Of a stretch of DNA of 64,000 nt, positions 33,973 to 40,773 are shown piece by piece. How positions within the stretch are numbered: position 1 is the stretch's first letter; each line of letters opens with the position of its first letter. This DNA comes from Actinomyces sp. (GTDB lineage: Bacteria > Actinomycetota > Actinomycetes > Actinomycetales > Actinomycetaceae), in contig JAHACW010000001.1 in the NCBI GenBank assembly GCA_018375675.1, forward strand, positions 62,001 through 126,000, read 5' to 3'. The position numbers and the translations under genes are program-made. The notes beneath the pieces are model-generated. The model had not been told where the DNA came from. It saw nothing but the letters and a program-made list of their open reading frames with translations, and did no database searches.

Positions 33973-34688
33973 GCGCGCACTCCTAGGGCGTCGAGGATCG
34001 GGTTGTCGGGTCGCACGTCGAAGGCGCGGATCCACGGGTCGGCGTCCGCGAGCTCCTCGGGCCGCCCGGAGGCGACGATCGTGCGCCGCAGCAGGTACAG
34101 GCGGTCGCACCCGGCGCGCGCGCCGATGAGGTCGTGCGTAGTCATGAGGAGGGCCCGCCCCCCGTCCGCGAGGCTACGGAACAGGTCCATGAGCATCTCC
34201 TGCGTGGGCATGTCGAGGCCGGTGAAGGGCTCGTCGAGGAGCAGCACGGCGGGCCGAATCGCGAGGGCCCGGGCGACGAGGACGCGCTGGCGCTGCCCGC
34301 CGGACAGCTCGCCGATGGGACGCTTCGCGAGGTCGCGCATGCCCACGAGGGACAGGGCCTCCTCGACCGCTCGGAAGTGCGGGGTCCGCGCACGCCCCAG
34401 CAGCCCGCGCCGCACGGTGACGGCCTGCAGGACGGCATCACGCACGCTGATCGGGAAGTCCCACGCGAACTCGTGCCGCTGGGGCACGTACCCGATCGCT
34501 CCGTCAGTCTCGACGCTGCCGCTGGAGGGGATGAGCCCCAGGATCGAGCGGATCAGCGTGGTCTTCCCGGCGCCGTTAGGTCCGATGAGGCCGACGAGCT
34601 CCCCGGCCTCGACCTCCAGGTCGACGCCCTCAAGGACGCTGCGCCCACCCAGGGACGCGCCCAGTCCGGCGACGCGCAGCTGGCTCAC
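33969..34688 (-). CDS. Anchored-repeat-type metal ABC transporter ATPase
   Basis: 239 residues, single nucleotide-binding domain of the ZnuC/MntA group: Walker A GPNGAGKTT (about residues 37-45), Q-loop YVPQRHEFAWDFP, signature LSGGQRQRV, Walker B LLLDEPFTGLD, H-loop MTTHDL. The YVPQ...DxxFPISV spacing is typical of metal-type ABC importers. Four-base overlaps join it to the genes on both sides. Confidence 0.9.
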   Translation of the reverse strand: MSQLRVAGLGASLGGRSVLEGVDLEVEAGELVGLIGPNGAGKTTLIRSILGLIPSSGSVETDGAIGYVPQRHEFAWDFPISVRDAVLQAVTVRRGLLGRARTPHFRAVEEALSLVGMRDLAKRPIGELSGGQRQRVLVARALAIRPAVLLLDEPFTGLDMPTQEMLMDLFRSLADGGRALLMTTHDLIGARAGCDRLYLLRRTIVASGRPEELADADPWIRAFDVRPDNPILDALGVRA

Positions 34689-35995
34689 TGCTCCCCTCCC
34701 CGATCGTCGAGGCCGGGGCAGCGCTCGCCCGAGCCCTCACCGCGGGCGGTGGGCAGGGGCGCGAGGATGGAGTCGGCCTCGGCGATGGCGGCGGCCTGTT
34801 CGGCGCGGCTGCGGCGCGAGCGCGCGACGACGAGGGCGCCGATCACGAGGAGCGACAGGACGGCGACGGCGATGATCGCGAGGAAGGCCCAGTCGGGCAG
34901 CCCGCCCGACGCGGCCCCCAAAGCAGAGGACGAACCGGCGGGGTCAGCGGCCCCGGAAGCAGCGGGCGCAGCCCCAGAGGAAGAAGCGGAGGAGGAAGCG
35001 GAAGCACCATCGGCGGGGGCAGCGGCGGGCGCGGCCATGGCCAGGGCCTCGGACGCGGAGGCGGCATCACCGACGGCGAAGCGCAGGGTCGTGGAGGCGC
35101 TCACGGCCTCGCCGGCGGTGGTCGTGCCCAGGAAGGTTACGGTCGCCGTGTAGGTGCCGGGCGCGGAGAACGCCCAGTTGGCGTGCACGTGCGTGCCCGA
35201 GTCGATCCATACGTCGCCAGGCGCCGCGCCCGAGTCGGCGAGCAGGAGGGGCTTGCCGAAGGTGCCGGACTGCAGGAACAGCCACGCGCGGCCGGGGCCG
35301 CTCACGGGGCCGACGCGCATGGTGAGGCCACGGTCGATGGTGGCCGTGACGGCGGGGTCCTGCGTGTTCCATCCGAGCCACACGACGCCCGGGTTCTGCG
35401 TCTGGGGAACGACGTACACGGGCTTGCCCGCGACGTCGGCCAGGAAGGGGTAGTCGGCGGAGTCGGGCGCGGTCATGATGGCCGCATCATTGACCCGCAG
35501 GACGGTCTGGTTGGGGTCGCGCCACACGGCGCCGCTCTCGGCGTCATGGCGCAGGCCGGCCCTCCACTGTCCGTCGATCAGTCGGGGGCCGAGGTCGACG
35601 TGCCCGACGCTGATCTCGCTGGCCTCATTCGACCACTCCTCGTGCGCGGCGACGCTCTGCGCGAGGTCGGGGTCGGGACTCGGGTCAGCAAAGGAAGAGG
35701 GGGCGCCCACGATGACGAGGAAGGCCGACACAAGCAGAGCGCTCAGAGACATGCCGAGGCGGGGGAATGGCGACATTAGAGCCGCGACACGCCGGCGACA
35801 CGCCGTACGGATGCCTCTAATGCTGCCATTCCCCCCTGCGGCGGGGCCTGGCCGGGCTTCGAGATCGACCACTCCGAGCGAAGCTCGCGTGTGGCGATCT
35901 CGCGGGCGGGACGCCGCCCCCGGGGCGCAGAGCCGGCGGCCGTCCTGGCGGACGACACCTCGGCCGGAAGTCTGGCGAGAAGAGAAGGATTTCAT
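34685..35995 (-). CDS. Surface repeat protein of the metal ABC operon (C-terminal membrane anchor)
   Basis: Two starts are possible. ATG 35995 overlaps the binding-protein stop (ATGA) and has AAGGAGA upstream (436 residues), but its first 73 residues look non-protein-like. ATG 35776 gives 363 residues beginning directly with a signal peptide (MSLSALLVSAFLVIVGAPSSFA) but has no Shine-Dalgarno. One anchored-repeat domain follows: VGHVDLGPRLIDGQWRAGL, VVWLGWNTQD and THVHANWAFSAPGTY. An Ala/Ser-rich linker, a membrane segment (WAFLAIIAVAVLSLLVIGALVV) and a basic cytosolic tail end it. The HxH-x2-W motif may bind zinc. It belongs to the ABC transporter-associated repeat proteins of actinobacteria. 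Confidence 0.75.
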   Translation of the reverse strand: MKSFSSRQTSGRGVVRQDGRRLCAPGAASRPRDRHTRASLGVVDLEARPGPAAGGNGSIRGIRTACRRRVAALMSPFPRLGMSLSALLVSAFLVIVGAPSSFADPSPDPDLAQSVAAHEEWSNEASEISVGHVDLGPRLIDGQWRAGLRHDAESGAVWRDPNQTVLRVNDAAIMTAPDSADYPFLADVAGKPVYVVPQTQNPGVVWLGWNTQDPAVTATIDRGLTMRVGPVSGPGRAWLFLQSGTFGKPLLLADSGAAPGDVWIDSGTHVHANWAFSAPGTYTATVTFLGTTTAGEAVSASTTLRFAVGDAASASEALAMAAPAAAPADGASASSSASSSGAAPAASGAADPAGSSSALGAASGGLPDWAFLAIIAVAVLSLLVIGALVVARSRRSRAEQAAAIAEADSILAPLPTARGEGSGERCPGLDDRGGEQ

Positions 35996-37680
35996 GGCAT
36001 CTCCTTGCCGCCCAGGCAGCGTGCCAGTGAGCGGGCGTTGTGTTCCATCATGTCGATGTAGGTGGGTGCTTGGTCGTCGAGGGTGTCGCCGTACAGGGGG
36101 CAGATGTCCACACCCGCGTCGGTGGCGGCGGTGCGCAGGGTGGAGCGGGTGCGCGCCAGGTTGGGTTCGAGGAACACCGCGGGAATCGAGGAGTCGGACA
36201 TGGTGGCCTGGAGCTTGATCCGGTCGGCGATGGAGGGTTCGACGCTGGGGTTGGGCGCCACGAAGCCGGCAACGGTGAGCCCGTAGGCGTTCGCCAGGTA
36301 CGCGTACGCGTCGTTGGTGGTGACGAGTTTGCGGCGCTCCTCGGGGATGGACGCGATGGTCGAGGCGACGGTGGCGTCGAGCTCGTCGAGGCGCGTCAGG
36401 TAGGCGGCCGCGTTGGCCCGGTAGGTGGCCTCGCCGTCGGGGTCGACGGAGATCAGCGAGTCGCGGATGACGCGCACGTACGCCTGGGCGTTGTGGACGT
36501 CGTGCCACAGGTGGGGGTCGATGTCGCCGTGGACGTGCTTGCCGAGGACGGCCTGCGGGAGCATGTACACGTTCGCGCCGGGTTCGCCGATGAAGCGGAA
36601 CGAGGCCTCGCCGGGGATCGTCGTGAGCGCGCGGGTGGGCACTTCGATGACGACCTGGTCGAGGTCGGTGCACTCCATGGTCGAGGCGACGGCCGCGCCC
36701 GTGGTTCCTGCGCCCACGCAGGGGGCCGAGGCCTCGTCCCCGCTGAGCGCACCGGCGTCGGAGGCGAGTTCGACGCGCTTGGTGGTGAGGTTGACGGTGA
36801 TGTCGGCGTGGCCGGCGGACAGGACGCGGCGGCCCTCACTGGCGGCGATCTCCTCGGGCGGGGTGCCGACGGCGAAGACGGCGGTGCCTTCCCCGACGCT
36901 GACGGGCGTGGCGCCGGGGGTGGTGCGCAGGTTGGCGCGGAAGTGGACGCGGTAGACGCCGGGGGCTGTGAACGCCCAGCTCATGTGCTGGTGGGCGTCG
37001 GCTGGCAGCTGCGCGGTGTCGGTGTCGTATCCGCCTGCGGCGTTGAAGCCGTCCGAGGTCGCGAAGGCGATTTCGGGCTGCCCGAACGACGTGGTGAGGT
37101 AGGCGGCGGCCTGTCCGGGCCCGTCGACGCCGGTGGTCGTCAGGTCGATCTGCGAGGCGCGGGTGGCCCCCATGTCGGCGCCGTCGCCCCACACGCGCAT
37201 GCCGAGCCAGGGGGTGTCGAGGGCGCGGTCTTCGACAAGGGGGAGGATGGTGGCGCCGTTCTTGGCGGCCTCCTCGGCGACGGAGACGGAGCGCGAGCCG
37301 GCGGGCAGGTTGGAGTCGAGTGCGCGGATGAGGGCGTGCTCCTCGAGCATGAGGTAGTTGGAGAAGGCGACGTCCGCGTAGGCCACGTCGCGCACGGTGC
37401 GCAGGGAGGGTTCCCACGAGTGTGGGTCTGCCCCGTTAGGCACCATCTGCGTGACGTGGACGCGGTCTCCGGCGACGTTGCGCACGAGGTCGGCGAGGAT
37501 GCCGGTCGTGGCGACGACGCGCAGTTCACCGTCGCTCGCGGGGTCGGGCGCGGGCGCGCACCCTGCCAGGGTTGCCGTGAGCGCTAACGTCGAGGCTGCG
37601 AGCACACACCCACTCCCCCGCCACCCACGGAAGGGGAGGCGGGGGATGAAGGAGAGTCGGCCTCGTAAATGAGGGGTCAC
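35992..37680 (-). CDS. Metal-binding lipoprotein (ZnuA-like) with inserted surface repeat
   Basis: 562 residues from a GTG at 37680 overlapping the previous stop (GTGA). Lipobox TATLAGC with Cys41. The ZnuA/PsaA fold is split. The N-lobe has VVATTGILADLVRNV and PNGADPHSWEPS (ligand His87), the C-lobe starts around residue 375 with HGDIDPHLWHDVHNAQAY (His390). VTTNDAYAYLANAYGL and YGDTLDDQ (Asp532) follow. Between about residues 150 and 280 lies a complete anchored-repeat domain (TPWLGMRVWGDGADMG to QHMSWAFTAPGVY), and more inserted sequence continues to about 370. Residue 456 is Asn where ZnuA has His and PsaA has Glu. It delivers Zn2+ or Mn2+ to the permease. Confidence 0.85.
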   Translation of the reverse strand: MTPHLRGRLSFIPRLPFRGWRGSGCVLAASTLALTATLAGCAPAPDPASDGELRVVATTGILADLVRNVAGDRVHVTQMVPNGADPHSWEPSLRTVRDVAYADVAFSNYLMLEEHALIRALDSNLPAGSRSVSVAEEAAKNGATILPLVEDRALDTPWLGMRVWGDGADMGATRASQIDLTTTGVDGPGQAAAYLTTSFGQPEIAFATSDGFNAAGGYDTDTAQLPADAHQHMSWAFTAPGVYRVHFRANLRTTPGATPVSVGEGTAVFAVGTPPEEIAASEGRRVLSAGHADITVNLTTKRVELASDAGALSGDEASAPCVGAGTTGAAVASTMECTDLDQVVIEVPTRALTTIPGEASFRFIGEPGANVYMLPQAVLGKHVHGDIDPHLWHDVHNAQAYVRVIRDSLISVDPDGEATYRANAAAYLTRLDELDATVASTIASIPEERRKLVTTNDAYAYLANAYGLTVAGFVAPNPSVEPSIADRIKLQATMSDSSIPAVFLEPNLARTRSTLRTAATDAGVDICPLYGDTLDDQAPTYIDMMEHNARSLARCLGGKEMP

Positions 37681-39647
37681 AGCGTTGCGCGCAGGTTGCG
37701 GCGGCGTCCGATCGCGCCCACCCACACGCAGGCCGCGCCCGTGAGCGCCCACGTCAGGGAGACGACGGTCAGGGGGATGGTGTCGGCGCCGGTGGTGGCC
37801 AGGGAGAGGTCGCAGTCCTTGCCGGAGGCGGTGCGGCCGACGACCTGGGAGACCATGGGTCGCCCATTGGGGCCGGTCGCGCCCGTGGCGGTGAGGTCGC
37901 CGCCCGAGCCGAAACCACTGCCCGCGAGCGCCGCGCCGTTCGGGGTGACGCGCATCGTGATGGTCAGCGTGTAGGTGCCGGGCGCGGTGAACACCCAGTT
38001 CTGGTGGGCGTGCGTGTTGGCGCCGAGCGTGTAGCCGGTGCCGGGGCCGTCGAAGACGTGTTCGCCGACGCCGGAGCCAAGCGCACCCGCGTTGAAGACG
38101 GCGACGCGTCCGGGGCCTTCGACGGCGTCGAGGGTGAACTGGACGGGGCCGGTGGTGCCGGTGACGATCTCTTCGCGCTGGGAGTTCAGGCCCAGCCACG
38201 GCACGCCCGCGATCTGGGTGGAGGGGATCAGCCAGACGCTGGAGCCGGGGGTGGCGACGAAGCCGAGGTCGGCGGGCGCGGTGATGCGCGCGGCGTCACC
38301 GAGGGCGAAGGTCAGGGACGAGGGGTCGACCCACTGGGCGGGCTGGCTGCGGTCGTCCTTGACGCGGGCGACGAGGGTGCCGTTTTCGATGGCGGGGCCC
38401 AGGTCGAAGTGGCCGTCGGTGGCGTTGCCGGAGGCGCCGTCGCCGACGCTGACGGTCAGGGTCGTGCGCGCGGTGTTCGCAGGGGCGCTGTTCGAGGCCA
38501 GGGTGGCGGCCTCGGCCTCGGTGGCCTCGCGGGTGATGCGGGTGGCGACGCAGCGCTCACCGCCGGTCGTGCCGGACGTGGTGCGCGCGCCCGAGGACGG
38601 GGCGGGGTTCGCGCCGGTCGTCGTGCCGGTGGTGCCGGTCGTTCCCGAGGACGGGGCGGGGGCCGGGGCGCTGGGCGTTCCCGTGGCGCCGCCCACGCCC
38701 TGGTCCTGCGCGGCCTGGTTGTTCGTGGAGCTCACCGAGCCGGGGCCCACGCCGGGGGCGGGGGCGGGCTGGGCCTGGTCGGTCGAGGGGGCCGCTGCGG
38801 ACTCGGCGAGGCACGAGGCCTCGTCGGCAACGTCGATCGTGTAGGTGTGGGCCGCGGAGTGGGCGTTGGCGGCGCCGGTGTTGCCGGGGGTCCAGGCGCT
38901 GGCCTGGACGGTCAGCGTGTAGCGGCCTGCGCGCGTGAAGAGCCAGTTGACGTGCCTGTGGGCGGCGTAGGGCTGGTCGATGTCGTCACCGCCCGGCGCC
39001 AGGTCAAAGCTGCCATCATTGGTGACCGCCTTCATGCCCTCCGTGAAGCTGGAGGTGAAGGCGTAGATGCGGCCGTCGGCGGGGCCCGTGTAGGAGATGT
39101 GGAAGCGCGCGGCGTCGTATCCGCCGGTGGCGACGCCCAGGGTGTCCCAGCCGGGCCACAGCACGGTGGCCTGGTTGTCGCCGGACTGGCCGAGCAGGTA
39201 CGCGGCGGCGGGAGCGCCGGTCGCCTGGCTGACGGAGGCGGGGATCTGGGTGAGCGTGGACTTGTTGACGGCGAGGAGCGTCTGCTCGGGCTCGCGTATG
39301 ACGCCGGAGCCCGTCGCGTCCTCCTTGATGCGCAGGGTGAGCGCGCCGGACGCGTCGGAGGTCAGGTCGAAGATGTCCGCGTGGCCGCGGTCCAGGGTGG
39401 CCGTGGTGCCAGCGGGGGCGGTGCGCATGACGGCGCAGGTGGTCGCGTCGGCCTCGGACGTGGCCGTGGCGGCGTCTGCGGTGGCCTCGGTGGCTTCCTC
39501 TGTCGCTACTGCGTGCGCGGTGTCGGCGGTGGCCTCGTCGGCGGCGTGTGCCGCTCCGGGCACGAGGAAGGAGGTGGCCGCGAGGGCCATGGCGGCGAAA
39601 GCCCGGGCAGCTGCGCGGCCCGGGTTCCGGTACTTCGTGGGGTTCAT
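37677..39647 (-). CDS. LAxTG surface protein with two anchored-repeat domains
   Basis: 656 residues, ATG 39647 with AGAGGA upstream. Signal peptide ending AAHAA (about residue 35), then an Ala/Thr/Glu-rich segment. Repeat 1 (about residues 80-275) contains GHADIFDLT and AHRHVNWLFTRAGRYTLTV. A long Pro/Ser/Thr/Gly linker follows. Repeat 2 (about 395-570) contains DGHFDLGPAIENG and THAHQNWVFTAPGTYTLTI. The end is a sortase signal: LATTGAD, hydrophobic segment, then GRRRNLRATL. LAxTG is the motif used by class E sortases. It is the first gene of the operon, behind a Zur-like box, so it is probably a cell-wall zinc-capturing protein. Confidence 0.85.
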   Translation of the reverse strand: MNPTKYRNPGRAAARAFAAMALAATSFLVPGAAHAADEATADTAHAVATEEATEATADAATATSEADATTCAVMRTAPAGTTATLDRGHADIFDLTSDASGALTLRIKEDATGSGVIREPEQTLLAVNKSTLTQIPASVSQATGAPAAAYLLGQSGDNQATVLWPGWDTLGVATGGYDAARFHISYTGPADGRIYAFTSSFTEGMKAVTNDGSFDLAPGGDDIDQPYAAHRHVNWLFTRAGRYTLTVQASAWTPGNTGAANAHSAAHTYTIDVADEASCLAESAAAPSTDQAQPAPAPGVGPGSVSSTNNQAAQDQGVGGATGTPSAPAPAPSSGTTGTTGTTTGANPAPSSGARTTSGTTGGERCVATRITREATEAEAATLASNSAPANTARTTLTVSVGDGASGNATDGHFDLGPAIENGTLVARVKDDRSQPAQWVDPSSLTFALGDAARITAPADLGFVATPGSSVWLIPSTQIAGVPWLGLNSQREEIVTGTTGPVQFTLDAVEGPGRVAVFNAGALGSGVGEHVFDGPGTGYTLGANTHAHQNWVFTAPGTYTLTITMRVTPNGAALAGSGFGSGGDLTATGATGPNGRPMVSQVVGRTASGKDCDLSLATTGADTIPLTVVSLTWALTGAACVWVGAIGRRRNLRATL

Positions 39648-39682
39648 GAGGGGGTCCTCTAGGTGCTTCGCACGTGAATATG

Positions 39683-39701
39683 AATGAGAATCGTTATCAT
39701 T
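39683..39701 (-). promoter_or_regulatory. Zur-like box upstream of the metal transporter operon
   Basis: AATGAGAATCGTTATCATT: 8-base arms with one mismatch around TCG, close to the actinobacterial Zur consensus TGAAAATGATTTTCA / TGATAATNATTATCA. It lies 36 bases upstream of the first gene's start codon on the minus strand, where Zur-Zn would block transcription. A Fur/Mur-type regulator could recognise similar sequence. Confidence 0.7.
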
Positions 39702-40228
39702 CTATGCCTGTGGCCCCCACCGCGCAAAGTTCTGGCGCCCGAAACCCCTGATCGCGGCCCACCCCGTTCATGAGGATCTGCCCCGATTGCGGCCAGACAA
39801 TGCGGCCGAGAGCCCTGATGTGCCCCAAAACCTCGGGAACCACCACCTCCAGGGCAATACCCCTCCCCTAAATTTCGCATGCAATTCCCCTATCCTTCTT
39901 TCAACTTTTTAATCCACATCGTTGAAATTCTGCTGTTTTCTTCCCATTGTCGATTTGTCCGACCACCGAATTGCATGCGAAATTGATGGCGAGCTTCAGT
40001 AGCCAACGGTCGATGAACTCGTACGAACCGACATCAAATTTTTAGAAATTTTGCGATCTGTAAACGATCACAGCCGACACAACAGACGAATTGTGACGGC
40101 GTGCGCACGTTTGCGCAGTTGGTGTGCACGCAACCACTTTGCTTTGCAATTGCTTGGTTTTTGATGCGATCTAAATTACTGGCCGAACGGTTGATTGCGC
40201 GTTTTGGGAGGGATAAGCTATAACCATC
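39702..40228. repeat. AT-rich intergenic stretch with a 16-bp inverted repeat
   Basis: No convincing gene. From about 39870 the GC drops sharply. AATTTCGCATGCAATT at 39871-39886 is the exact reverse complement of 39969-39984, with 82 bases between. Both halves contain GCATGC. It may be a regulatory loop site, the ends of a tiny non-autonomous element, or a recombination scar. The downstream part (40100-40200) shows several TGC/GCA-rich near-palindromes. Confidence 0.5.
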
Positions 40229-40268
40229 AAGCGCCTGACGAAGCTGCCAAGCTGGTCCGGCGCTTTTC
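40229..40268 (+). terminator. Terminator-like hairpin upstream of the 32-residue ORF
   Basis: AAGCGCC (40229-40235) pairs with GGCGCTT (40259-40265), with internal AGCT pairing, followed by TTCTTGTTT. It could end a short RNA made from the AT-rich region or act as an attenuator of the small ORF 130 bases downstream. Confidence 0.4.
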
Positions 40269-40398
40269 TTGTTTGAAACGCAGGGTCGCGCCGACGCTAC
40301 CCGCGTTGGCACACTCCACGAACGAGATCCGCCGGGTGATCCCCGGCCTCGTCAAACAGGGAATCAACACAACATACGATCCCACGAGGAGTTCACTC

Positions 40399-40497
40399 AT
40401 GTTCTCGACCATCGACGTCATGGTTGCCCAGGCCCACATCGATCAGCTCAACGAGCTCGCCGACGCCAAGCGCCTGGTGAAGGCCGACCGCCACTGA
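40399..40497 (+). CDS. Small 32-residue protein
   Basis: MFSTIDVMVAQAHIDQLNEL followed by ADAKRLVKADRH. The ATG at 40399 has a clear GAGGAG Shine-Dalgarno (40386-40391) seven bases upstream, and an intrinsic terminator starts 32 bases after the TGA. The peptide is predicted to be an amphipathic helix without a membrane segment. The frame is open upstream to 40195 but without another good start. A ribosome site and dedicated terminator argue for a real small gene. Its role is unknown; I do not recognise a family. Confidence 0.55.
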   Translation: MFSTIDVMVAQAHIDQLNELADAKRLVKADRH

Positions 40498-40528
40498 GCG
40501 AATTCCGGCCACGCCGGAGTTCCACGCA

Positions 40529-40562
40529 AGTCCGCAGACCCGCAGGGGCTGCGGACTTTTTG
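40529..40562 (+). terminator. Intrinsic terminator after the small ORF
   Basis: AGTCCGCAG (40529-40537) pairs with CTGCGGACT (40549-40557) and is followed by a T5 run. The 210 bases beyond, up to the ABC-3C operon end, hold nothing I can recognise. Confidence 0.8.
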
Positions 40563-40773
40563 CGTCTAGGTACTGATGCCGATTTGTCTCTACAGACGTC
40601 CCCCACCATGGCTCCCAAACCTCCGCTGAAGGGCGCTCCCATGCTCGGTCGAGTGCGGCGAACGATTTACGGTCGGCAGATCTTGGCATTTGCCATGTTA
40701 ATTCTCAGAAAGTCAACCTTGTCCGGTGATTAACATGCCGAAATGACACAGCTTATTGTCCCAAGCACAAACG

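Noticed and set aside
37681..38199. Upstream extension of the metal-binding lipoprotein
   Set aside because: It overlaps the LAxTG protein gene; the GTG at 37680 gives a proper lipoprotein signal and a GTGA overlap.
38004..39662. 552-codon and other long plus-strand frames opposite the surface repeat genes
   Set aside because: Glycine/arginine/valine-rich artefacts of third-position GC; the minus-strand genes have signal peptides, domains and anchors.
39702..40398. Possible riboswitch or tRNA in the AT-rich gap
   Set aside because: Local hairpins exist but I could not match a known riboswitch core or a cloverleaf with TTC-loop.
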